From positions 1 to 11,605 of the forward strand of contig JAZGDL010000237.1 of NCBI GenBank assembly GCA_036477795.1: a DNA stretch of 11,605 nt, given 5' to 3'. The notes beneath the pieces were generated by a model. It saw only the letters and a list, made by a program, of their open reading frames with translations, did no database searches and had not been told where the DNA came from. The stretch comes from JAZGDL01 sp036477795 (GTDB lineage: Bacteria; Planctomycetota; Phycisphaerae; UBA1845). Of the stretch, positions 1-6,883 are shown one piece after another (position 1 is the first letter of the stretch; the number at the start of each line of letters is the position of its first letter). The position numbers were made by a program, and so were the translations under genes.

Positions 1-959
1 ACCACCAGCGAGATGCCGGCGATCAGGCCCAGCATGATCTGCTGGTTGGCCTTCTTCTTCTGGGCCAGCTTGAGACGGGCCAGCGGCACCTTGACTTCGT
101 AGTCGTTCTTCTCGTGTCCGTATTCCAACACCCGCTTGACCATCTCGGACACCGGAATGACATGGTCAATCTCGTCCACGGTGACGTAGAGCGAGGATAG
201 CTGCACCTTGGACGTTTCGCGGGAACCGCTGGTTCGCTTCACCGTGGTGTCGCCGTAGAGTGTCGTGGCGGTGGTGTAAGGGACGTAGACCTCGCGGTTC
301 AAGTTGCGTTCTTCCACACCACGGGCCGGCGCCCCCGCCGTGGTGACTTCTTCCAGCACGCCGACAACCCGGTAGGGCACCATGCCGGAGGCGGCTACCA
401 CGAACAATGACTCGCCGATGGGATCCTCGAAACCGAAAAGCTCCTTCTGTACCTCCGCTCCAATTACACAGGTTTTCTTGAAATCGTCCATGTCGGTGGC
501 GGTGATGACCCGCCCGCGGGAGACGTCGATGTTGACCGTCTCGAAGAACTGGGGAGTGGTGCCGATGACCTGCCACTCGACCTTCTTGTCCCGGCGCTGC
601 ACGGCGTAGCCGACCGCCTTGAGAGGGATGACGTAGCGCACGTGCGGAAGGGTGTTGTTGATCAGGGCGACGTCGTCCCGGGTGAGCCCGTACTCCAGCA
701 TGCGCGTCGTCTCTTGCGATGTTTGAACTGTACCGGCCGGCTTGACCGAGTTGCAGATGATGTTCTGCGTGCCCAGCAGTCGGATGAGCCGCATCTCGTC
801 GGCGGAGGCTCCCTCACTGATGGACAGCATGCAGATAACCGCAGCCACCCCGAAGATGATGCCCAGGGCTGTCAACGTACTGCGCAACTTATGGAGGCGC
901 AGATTGCTCAAGCCCAAGAGCAAGGTTTCCGGAATGATAGCGACGTTGAGCCCTGGCAT
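1..959 (-). CDS. ABC transporter permease, MacB/FtsX type (3' part cut by window edge)
   Basis: This is the N-terminal 319 residues of an inner-membrane permease of the MacB/FtsX class. These proteins work with a separate or fused ATPase in lipoprotein, peptide or antibiotic export, or as mechanotransmitters. A short cytoplasmic start (LRLHKLRSTLTALGIIFGV) runs into a first membrane helix at about residues 27-48. A long polar periplasmic region follows (MacB periplasmic core style), including a VIGAEVQKELFG segment and a PIGESLFV segment, both typical of the core. The visible part ends at KKKANQQIMLGLIAGISLVV, the start of the second helix that opens the FtsX domain. The ATG at 957-959 has an AGGGA-like ribosome site about 7 bases upstream. 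A weak promoter-like pair (TTGCGG, 18 bases, TATGCT) lies on the minus strand near 1001-1030. The ATPase partner is not in the window and may lie beyond base 1. The family is clear; the substrate cannot be told. Confidence 0.87.
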   Translation of the reverse strand, partial: MPGLNVAIIPETLLLGLSNLRLHKLRSTLTALGIIFGVAAVICMLSISEGASADEMRLIRLLGTQNIICNSVKPAGTVQTSQETTRMLEYGLTRDDVALINNTLPHVRYVIPLKAVGYAVQRRDKKVEWQVIGTTPQFFETVNIDVSRGRVITATDMDDFKKTCVIGAEVQKELFGFEDPIGESLFVVAASGMVPYRVVGVLEEVTTAGAPARGVEERNLNREVYVPYTTATTLYGDTTVKRTSGSRETSKVQLSSLYVTVDEIDHVIPVSEMVKRVLEYGHEKNDYEVKVPLARLKLAQKKKANQQIMLGLIAGISLV

Positions 960-1033
960 TACTGTTTCCCTGACGCGGGTGCGGTGCGGACGTCTCAGTC
1001 AGCATACCACAACCGACGAAGTCCCCGCAAGAA

Positions 1034-1107
1034 CGATTGACGATTGACGATTGTGAATCGCTACGCCAGCGATAACCGACGGTTGGCAACTGACAACTGA
1101 TAACTAA
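1034..1107. repeat. Short tandem heptamer repeats (CGATTGA and CAACTGA)
   Basis: CGATTGA occurs twice in tandem at 1034-1047, followed by a partial third copy at 1048-1053. About 34 bases later CAACTGA occurs twice at 1087-1100, followed by the related TAACTAA. Both have a strict period of 7, like the short tandemly repeated repetitive sequences known from cyanobacteria and seen in other large bacterial genomes. No function can be assigned. Confidence 0.75.
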
Positions 1108-1324
1108 TCATACGACTCCGGATGGAGCGTTCGTTGACGCTCGCGGTATCGTTGGCGGGTGGGGCCTGCCCTACCGTCTGAGTAACTTGCTCGAATGGGA
1201 ATCGTTGGTCAACGAAAACGGGCGGTTAGACCAGAAAACGGAGTAAACTGAGTAAACTGCTCTTAACGCTTGAAAAAGTGCCTTTTTTCCAATGCGAGCA
1301 CCCCATTTTCCCTTGGTCCCCGAT

Positions 1325-1354
1325 TTGACTTCAATTATCGGACGGCCTTAGATT
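1325..1354 (+). promoter_or_regulatory. Candidate sigma70-type promoter for the Lrp-like gene
   Basis: TTGACT at 1325-1330 matches the -35 consensus at five of six positions. TAGATT at 1349-1354 matches the -10 consensus at four of six, with an 18-base spacer. This would give a leader of about 40 bases before the start at 1403. It is a consensus match only; planctomycete promoters are poorly characterised. Confidence 0.35.
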
Positions 1355-1402
1355 TACGACGGCTGTAGCGCTTGGAGAGCTTGTATCGGGCGGAGGTGGA
1401 GT

Positions 1403-2011
1403 ATGGTCAGGGGCGGGACTTCGCATAAGCCGGGAAGGACCCTCGAGAGGGGAGAGGCGGGCAGGCGTGTCGGCGATCGGCTCGTCGAGTATCTGCTGCG
1501 CCGTGCGGTTGGTGTTAATCGTGAGATCGGCATCAAGGGGTTGGGTGAGAAATTGCAGACGTCTTACTCGACGCTCACCGCCAACCTTCGCCGTTTGGCC
1601 AAGTCAGGGACCGTGGTTCCCACCTATCAGGTGAATCCCTTCAAGACCCGGTTTTGTCATGAGTTCAGGGTGGGCGTGCGCATCACGGCGCATCGCGTTG
1701 GAGGACATTCTACACTTGAGAAGTTCGTCGAGAAGGTCATCCGCAAGGTTCACCGGCACCCGGAATTCGGAAAGCACATCATTATCACCGACGCGGTCAT
1801 GCTTCATGGAGCTGGTGATCGCGACATGGAGTTCACCGTCCTGACCGATGACGGTGCCTATTCGATCGGCAAGTATATTCGCGCCGAACTGATCAATGAA
1901 GCGTGGGTCGCCCAAGTAACCACCGTGACCGTCGGGTGGCGACGATGCTTCGACGGTTACTCAGGTGAACATGCTAATCGATGGAACCGGGACGGGAAAT
2001 TCCTGGTATAG
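1403..2011 (+). CDS. Lrp/AsnC-like winged-helix transcription regulator
   Basis: The 202-residue protein has the two-part layout of the Lrp/AsnC family. Residues about 26-72 form a winged helix-turn-helix (RLVEYLLRRAV, then IGIKGLGEKLQTSYSTLTANLRRLAKSGTV). The segment VVPTYQVNPFKTRFCHEFRVGVRI resembles the linker and first strand of the ligand-sensing domain. Residues about 100-178 resemble the alpha/beta sensing domain, with an HGAGDRDMEFTVLTDD stretch where the family usually has its G-x-x-D core strand. Such proteins bind DNA as oligomers and respond to amino acids or other small molecules. The ATG is supported by GGAGGTGG at 1392-1399. The basic N-terminal 20 residues and the C-terminal tail after residue 180 are extra to the family. 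The match is moderate by eye; another winged-helix regulator family is possible. Neighbouring genes give no target. Confidence 0.6.
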   Translation: MVRGGTSHKPGRTLERGEAGRRVGDRLVEYLLRRAVGVNREIGIKGLGEKLQTSYSTLTANLRRLAKSGTVVPTYQVNPFKTRFCHEFRVGVRITAHRVGGHSTLEKFVEKVIRKVHRHPEFGKHIIITDAVMLHGAGDRDMEFTVLTDDGAYSIGKYIRAELINEAWVAQVTTVTVGWRRCFDGYSGEHANRWNRDGKFLV

Positions 2012-2123
2012 CGGGGGAGTTGGAGTGAATCTCGGCATGAAACGAATCAAGCGTGCCAAACGATCGAAGCGCCCGCCGTTCCAGTGAGGATGCTGCTGGT
2101 CGGTTGGAGTGCAGTGGAAAAAA

Positions 2124-2424
2124 GCGTGGCCCGCTGATTGACGGGGCACGCCAACCCGCGGGCCGAGCGTAGAAAAGCTCAACCTGAGCATATCTGGTAC
2201 GCGGTAGGGCGTCAACCCCGAAATCGTTTGCACGCGGGCACGAACGGTCGCAAGAACGTCCGGGCGCAGCCCGGAGCCATTTCGGTGCGCGCATACGGGG
2301 GAAAACCGTATGTTTGTCGGTTCGAGAAGAGGTGATGGCAACTTCAATCAATCGACGCCCCGGAGTACGTTCCAGGACCGACACTGAGCAGAAATACTTA
2401 TTCGGCATCGCCGTTTGGCGATGC
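2124..2424 (+). promoter_or_regulatory. Candidate structured leader RNA (cluster of hairpins)
   Basis: Helices read directly from the sequence: GCGTG/CACGC at 2124-2128/2147-2151, continued by CCC/GGG after one mismatch; GCTCA/TGAGC at 2177-2181/2185-2189; a longer-range pairing CCGAAAT/ATTTCGG at 2218-2224/2279-2285 that encloses a 7-bp hairpin TCCGGGC/GCCCGGA (2259-2265/2269-2275, loop GCA); CATACGG/CCGTATG at 2292-2298/2306-2312 with a purine loop; and GCATCGCC/GGCGATGC at 2405-2412/2417-2424. It does not match any riboswitch consensus I know. The strand is assigned only because the last hairpin is followed by a T-run and a ribosome site on the plus strand. Confidence 0.35.
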
Positions 2425-2439
2425 ACCATCAATCTTTTT
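2405..2439 (+). terminator. Terminator- or attenuator-like hairpin just before the 2457 start codon
   Basis: A perfect 8-bp stem (GCATCGCC/GGCGATGC, loop GTTT) is followed after ten bases by TTTTT at 2435-2439. The gap between stem and T-run is longer than in a classical intrinsic terminator. It could end transcripts arriving from the regulator gene upstream, attenuate expression, or protect the 5' end of the message. The GGGAG ribosome site lies 21 bases after the stem. Confidence 0.35.
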
Positions 2440-2456
2440 CATTGTGGGAGAATACC

Positions 2457-5400
2457 ATGTTCATTCTAGGTTCGAACAAGAGGAAACTGGTCAATCGCTC
2501 GCGAAAAAGACTCGAGAGGGCACACGGGCGCGACAAGTACCAGCAAGAGGTTGGAAACCTAATCGGACGAGCGATGCCTGTTAACAAACACTGTCAGCAT
2601 CTAAGGGCAAGCAAATTGGGGTCAATAGCTGAACTTGACGCAGTACGCGGCGCAGCGGTCGCGGCGACCGCGCTGGCCGTCGCGATGGTTGTCGTCCCGA
2701 TCGTGAGTGGCGCGGACGGGGACAACCCCCCCGCAACGGTCGCGGTAGACGGGACCTCGTCCCGGGGGCAGATTCAGCACGACCTGATGGTCGGAGAGAT
2801 GAAGGACTTTGGGCTCGACTCTGGTGCGCGCGCAAACGCGGGCCAAGGGGCCCAAACGGTGTTTTCCACGACCATCCGATTCGCCGATGTCGCCTGGATG
2901 CGACTGTATTTCCGCGATGTCGCCCTTGGGAAGGAGAGCTTCGTTCGAATGACGTCACTCCTTGACGGCGAGACGCAGGAATTGGACAGCGCGTCACTTT
3001 TGATGTGGAATCAGTCCTCGGGCTATTTCAACGGGGACGCGGTGCGCCTGGAGCTTGTTGCAGGGAAGGAAACCGGCGACAATCGCGTTGTTGTTGATCG
3101 TGTTGAAGTCTCGGCGGCTCAGCGCGGCGAATGCGAGTTTCCGTGTGGAATCTGTTCGGCCGATGATCGTGCCCCGTCGGATGAAGACTGGGCTGGTCGT
3201 TTATTGTCTAGCCAGGAAGTCTGTACCGCCTCCGTTTGGACTGATGCGAGCTGCCTTGTGTCAGCCGGCTACTGCGTTGGACCGAACATGGTCGTAGAGT
3301 TTCGCGTTCCGCCGTCGCAGCTGATAGGAGGAGGCTTCTGCGTCATTGCGCATCCACCTCTTGCGGATCAGTTTCCAATTACTGACGTGGTGAATCTAAT
3401 TGGTCCCGGAAATGACTGGGCAGTGATGACCGTTGGGGCGAGCATATCAGGTTTAACGCCATACGAGCGATACGGGGCCTTTCGACCCATTGCACACAGC
3501 GCGCCTGCGGTAAACGACGTGGTAAGTGTCTGGGGGTTTGGAAAAGATGACCAGTGTGAACGCGACCTTGCGCAGCAGACGTCCGCTGGGCTGATTTCGT
3601 CCGTGGCAAGCGGATCATTCGAACATACGGTAGACGCGACGTGCGGCAACTCCGGGTCGGCCTTGACTCGCAACGGGATGATTGTTGGAATCGCGTCGAC
3701 ATGCCCCCCCGCATGTCCGAATGTGGCGACGCGCGTTGACGTACCCCTCTTTGCACAAGCCCGAGAGTCTCTGTGTCCCGGCGCACCCGAATGTAGCGAT
3801 CCAGGGCACTGCGACGACGGCCTCTCGTGCAATGGCGCCGAGACATGTGTGGACGGGAGATGCCAGCCCGGTACGCCGCCTGACTGCGACGATGGCGTCC
3901 CATGTACATCGGATTCCTGCAACGAAGCCATGCAGACGTGCAACAACACACCCACCAACACTGCCTGCAATGACGGCCGGTATTGTAACGGGGTGGAAAC
4001 TTGTCACGCTGCGGCAGGCTGCCTGTCGGGGACGCCCGTAAACTGCAATGACGATATCGCGTGCACGGCTGATGCCTGTGATGAATTTCACGACCGGTGC
4101 GACAACGTCCCGTTCGATGCCGCATGCGATGATGGGGTGTTCTGCAATGGAGCAGAGTTCTGCGATGTCGGATCGGGGTGCAGTGCCGGCAGCGACCCTT
4201 GCCCCGGTCAGTTTTGTAACGAGGGTACCGAGACGTGCTTCGACTGCTTCGTCGACGGCGACTGTCCCAGCGGATCGTCCTGCAACGTCGGCTTCTGCGA
4301 ACCGCCGTGTACTATTAGCGAGACGGCCGAACTTACCCCGTCGGAGCCCGTGGTATTCGGCCAGTTCGGGACGGCGGTTTCGGTCAGCTGGGACACGATC
4401 CTAATCGGTGCGAGTCCGTTATCCGGTATTGGGTCGGGACATGTGTTTCGACTCGACTCAGAGACGTCGGAATGGACCGAGGCGGCTCAGCTCACGACGT
4501 TGGGCGGGCGGTTCGGCGACGCATTCGGTTCGTCGGTGGCCATCGACGGCGATGTGGTCGTGGTCGGAGCGTGGAGTACCGATACATATGACAACCCCCC
4601 GTTCTTCAATCCCTTTAACATCGGAGCGGCCTACGTGTTCGTAAGACCTCCGGGTAGTTGGGTGGGGGACATTACCGAAACAGCAAGCCTGAGAACCTCG
4701 GTCCCGTTGAACGAAGAGGACCGGTTCGGTTCTTCGGTGTCCATCGACGGCGATGTAATTGTGGTCGCAGCGCCGCGCAATCATCAGCCGTCTGGTTTTC
4801 CTGGAAAGGTCTACATTTATGTTAAGCCGTCAGGCGGATGGGGCGACATGACCGAGACCGCCGTGTTCAGCGGTTTCGGGTCTTTCGGGCAATCTGTCTC
4901 GAATAGCGGCGACGTGGTAGTGGTTGGTGCGCCCGGCTCCGACGCTGGCGGGTCCAACTGGGGCGCAGTGCATGTCTATCGGTTGATGTCAGGTCAATGG
5001 AGCGAGGAAGGGACGCCGCTGACGGCGTCCGACGGCGCTCCCGGTGACGGTTTTGGCAGTTCCGTTTCTGTTAGCGGCAACGTTTGTCTAGTCGGAGCAT
5101 GGGCGAACGACGGTGGCGGCTCAGCGTACTTCTTTCGCTACAACAAAACGACGGGCAATTGGGATGAGCAAAAGGTGACCGCTTCAGACGCTGCGGAAGG
5201 AGACGGATTTGGGCATTCCGTTTCCATCAGAGGGAACGTGGGTGTGATCGGGGCTTTCAACAACGAAGTCGGCGGAATTAGGTCCGGGTCGGCGTATGTG
5301 CTTCGATTCGATGGAACCACATGGGTTGAGGTTGGGAAACTGACGCCCAGCGACGGCGTAGGAGGTGAGTGGTTTGGCGTGTCCGCAGGCACCAACGGAG

Positions 5401-6584
5401 AGTTGGCCGTGATTGGGGCGTTTTGGCACAACGAAGGTGCAGTAAGATCCGGATCAGCGTACGTTTTCTCCGACCTAAGCGATTGTAACGTCAATGACAC
5501 GCTCGATGTGTGCGACATCGGCGCCGGGATCAGCCAGGACTGCAATGATACCGGCATTCCCGACGAATGCGAGACAGACTGCAACGAGAACGGCGTCGCG
5601 GACGAATGCGACGTTGCCCGCGGGTCCAGTCAAGACTGCAACGCGAACGAAATTCCCGACGAGTGCGAGTCTCCCCCGCTGATGGTGCTGTCGGGAGAAC
5701 TCGAGCCGATCGGCGATGGGGTCTCGCAGAAACTCATCATAACCGACCCACCGCTGGCCGGCAACGATGTGCTCATCTGGCTATTCGCATTCGCCGATTT
5801 GGGATCACCACTCGAATACCTTGACGTTCTTGTGAACGATGCGTTCGTGGGGAGGCTCTTTGAGCAAGGTGCGAATGATTGTGCAGCCGAGTTGGACGTC
5901 GGGGCCCTCGTCGTAGAGGCGGCCGACTATAACACACTGGTTGAAGGCCAGGATGCCGTGATCACCGTGATCACCGTGGTCGCTTCGGAGGCAGTTGATC
6001 CCAATCCGGCGCTGTGCGACTCATTCGTCTTTGTCGGCGTGACGTATCCGGAGCTTCTCGGCGGTGATTGCGATGGAGACGGTGTGCTGGACGAGTGCGA
6101 ACTCGGTGTCGGGTTGGTCGACGATTGCAATGGGGATGACGTCCCGGACGACTGCAACATCGCTGCCGGCACCAGCCAGGACTGCAACGGCAACGGCATC
6201 CCCGACGAGTGCGACATCGCTGATGGCACGAGCCTCGATTGCGATGGGAACGGTGTTCCGGACGAGTGCCAGGCGGATTGCGACAATGACGGCACGCCGG
6301 ATGTGTGCGAGCTGCCGCCGTTCGGGACGAGCGAGGATTGCAACGGGAACCTCATCCCGGACGAGTGTGAGTCGATCGACGTCGGCGACTGCGACTGCAG
6401 CGGAGACGTTGATCTATACGACTACTGGGAGTTTCAACAAACCTGCTTTACGGGACCCAAGGAGGCACCGAACTTCCCTGGTTTGCCACCCGGATGCGAG
6501 TGCTTTGATCTGGATGAGGATGGGGACGTAGACCTTTTGGATTGGGGGCTATTCCAGGATGCGTTCACCGGGCCGAACCCTTAG
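2457..6584 (+). CDS. Large secreted mosaic protein: trypsin-like module, Cys-rich region, FG-GAP propeller, Asp/Cys repeats, dockerin-like tail
   Basis: This 1375-residue exported protein is of planctomycete type. The ATG at 2457 is chosen because GGGAG sits at 2446-2450; a TTG 14 codons upstream lies in a hairpin loop, and an ATG at 2574 is an alternative. Order of parts: a strongly basic N-terminus (1-61); hydrophobic signal segment 66-83, likely cut after SGA at 86; a beta-rich module (about 100-210, with WMRLYFRDV and YFNGDAV); a trypsin-like module (about 245-435) with Asp320 in GNDWAV and Ser399 in GNSGSA, but Tyr272 (SAGYC) where the catalytic His is expected; a Cys-rich region 440-618 with CDDG..CNG..C units; seven FG-GAP repeats 619-1008, enough for a closed propeller; Asp/Cys repeats 1009-1072 and 1204-1306 around a beta-rich insert; and a dockerin-like end 1310-1375 with two Asp-rich loops (SGDVDLYDYWEFQ, DEDGDVDLLDWGLFQ). 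It is probably a calcium-rich surface or extracellular binding protein. Proteolytic activity is doubtful. Confidence 0.85.
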   Translation: MFILGSNKRKLVNRSRKRLERAHGRDKYQQEVGNLIGRAMPVNKHCQHLRASKLGSIAELDAVRGAAVAATALAVAMVVVPIVSGADGDNPPATVAVDGTSSRGQIQHDLMVGEMKDFGLDSGARANAGQGAQTVFSTTIRFADVAWMRLYFRDVALGKESFVRMTSLLDGETQELDSASLLMWNQSSGYFNGDAVRLELVAGKETGDNRVVVDRVEVSAAQRGECEFPCGICSADDRAPSDEDWAGRLLSSQEVCTASVWTDASCLVSAGYCVGPNMVVEFRVPPSQLIGGGFCVIAHPPLADQFPITDVVNLIGPGNDWAVMTVGASISGLTPYERYGAFRPIAHSAPAVNDVVSVWGFGKDDQCERDLAQQTSAGLISSVASGSFEHTVDATCGNSGSALTRNGMIVGIASTCPPACPNVATRVDVPLFAQARESLCPGAPECSDPGHCDDGLSCNGAETCVDGRCQPGTPPDCDDGVPCTSDSCNEAMQTCNNTPTNTACNDGRYCNGVETCHAAAGCLSGTPVNCNDDIACTADACDEFHDRCDNVPFDAACDDGVFCNGAEFCDVGSGCSAGSDPCPGQFCNEGTETCFDCFVDGDCPSGSSCNVGFCEPPCTISETAELTPSEPVVFGQFGTAVSVSWDTILIGASPLSGIGSGHVFRLDSETSEWTEAAQLTTLGGRFGDAFGSSVAIDGDVVVVGAWSTDTYDNPPFFNPFNIGAAYVFVRPPGSWVGDITETASLRTSVPLNEEDRFGSSVSIDGDVIVVAAPRNHQPSGFPGKVYIYVKPSGGWGDMTETAVFSGFGSFGQSVSNSGDVVVVGAPGSDAGGSNWGAVHVYRLMSGQWSEEGTPLTASDGAPGDGFGSSVSVSGNVCLVGAWANDGGGSAYFFRYNKTTGNWDEQKVTASDAAEGDGFGHSVSIRGNVGVIGAFNNEVGGIRSGSAYVLRFDGTTWVEVGKLTPSDGVGGEWFGVSAGTNGELAVIGAFWHNEGAVRSGSAYVFSDLSDCNVNDTLDVCDIGAGISQDCNDTGIPDECETDCNENGVADECDVARGSSQDCNANEIPDECESPPLMVLSGELEPIGDGVSQKLIITDPPLAGNDVLIWLFAFADLGSPLEYLDVLVNDAFVGRLFEQGANDCAAELDVGALVVEAADYNTLVEGQDAVITVITVVASEAVDPNPALCDSFVFVGVTYPELLGGDCDGDGVLDECELGVGLVDDCNGDDVPDDCNIAAGTSQDCNGNGIPDECDIADGTSLDCDGNGVPDECQADCDNDGTPDVCELPPFGTSEDCNGNLIPDECESIDVGDCDCSGDVDLYDYWEFQQTCFTGPKEAPNFPGLPPGCECFDLDEDGDVDLLDWGLFQDAFTGPNP
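4359..5480 (+). repeat. Seven FG-GAP-type repeats in the secreted protein
   Basis: Units of about 52-67 residues share an FG-x-S-V-x-(8)-VVVGA core followed by a G-S/A-A-Y-V-F strand. Cores start near bases 4359, 4519, 4720, 4882, 5047, 5203 and 5368. The second and third units are still close at DNA level (4524-4571 and 4725-4772 differ at about six of 48 bases by eye), while the others are diverged. Units 1, 4 and 7 are the most degenerate. Seven copies suit a seven-bladed beta-propeller like those of integrin alpha chains. Confidence 0.8.
5481..6374 (+). repeat. Asp/Cys calcium-binding-style repeats in two blocks around an insert
   Basis: Ten units of the pattern D-C-N/D-x-N/D-x-x-P-D-x-C, often followed by a G-T-S spacer, occur as four copies at 5481-5672 and six copies at 6066-6374. 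Each has an EF-hand-like run of Asp/Asn and two Cys, suggesting a rigid calcium- and disulphide-stabilised stalk. Between them, residues 1073-1203 form a beta-rich domain (LIITDPPLAGNDVLIWLFAF and onward) that I do not recognise. Confidence 0.8.
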
Positions 6585-6883
6585 CTCGACTTTTGCCGTC
6601 TTCTGGAGTCACCCTGCCGGACAGAGGTAGTCGGAGAGAAAGCGGGTCAGGCTTACTTTCTTGGTACGTAGCGAAAGGTGGTGGACGGAGGAATTGAGGG
6701 CGTATACCGCGCCTCATGTCGGCCGCCACCCTTGCTTCGCAAGCACGGGGGACGAGGACCGGGCTATTCAGTGCCGCGAATGTCAACGAGTAGCTAGACA
6801 CCGGAAGATGCCCGCGCGGTGACCGCTCCTTGACAGTCGCGGCTCTGATCGCTGGACGGCATGCCTCCAAACCAAGGCACGGC
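6585..6883. other. Spacer between convergent genes
   Basis: The two flanking genes point toward each other, so terminators are expected. The only structure I see is a small hairpin, CTTGC/GCAAG at 6731-6735/6739-6743, without a T-run. I found no gene or RNA here. Confidence 0.6.

Larger units (their letters stand above)
960..1402. other. Divergent intergenic spacer, 443 bases
   Basis: This spacer separates the minus-strand permease from the plus-strand regulator, so it should hold both promoters. I see two groups of 7-mer repeats (1034-1053 and 1087-1107), a GAGTAAACT direct repeat in tandem near 1240-1258, and a candidate sigma70-type promoter for the downstream gene at 1325-1354. I found no open reading frame with coding character and no RNA gene. 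Confidence 0.7.
2012..2456. other. Hairpin-rich spacer before the large secreted protein, 445 bases
   Basis: No convincing gene lies here; the small reading frames on both strands look like noise. The stretch is unusually dense in inverted repeats from 2124 to 2424 (listed separately) and ends with a GGGAG ribosome site at 2446-2450 for the start codon at 2457. It could be a leader RNA, an independent small RNA, or remains of a mobile element. Confidence 0.6.

Noticed and set aside
1266..1290. GAAAAAG...CTTTTTTC hairpin as a terminator
   Set aside because: A/T-only stem with a mismatch, and the flanking genes diverge from this spacer, so no transcript needs to end here.
2317..2330. GGTTCGA as a tRNA T-loop
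   Set aside because: No pairing T-stem around it and no D-arm, anticodon arm or acceptor stem upstream.
2270..2340. Group II intron domain V-like hairpin ending in CGGTTC
   Set aside because: The strict 34-base domain V helix with its AGC triad and GAAA tetraloop is not present. The spacing is too long and no reverse transcriptase or intron remains are nearby. Kept only as a possibility within the structured-spacer finding.
1961..2432. Minus-strand reading frames across the hairpin-rich spacer
   Set aside because: Composition is Arg/Pro/Ser-rich without domain resemblance, they overlap the 3' end of the regulator gene, and no ribosome site is seen.
3774..4310. Cys-rich region as true EGF domains
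   Set aside because: The Cys spacing follows CDDG..CNG..C units common in myxobacterial and planctomycete secreted proteins, not the C1-C6 spacing of EGF.
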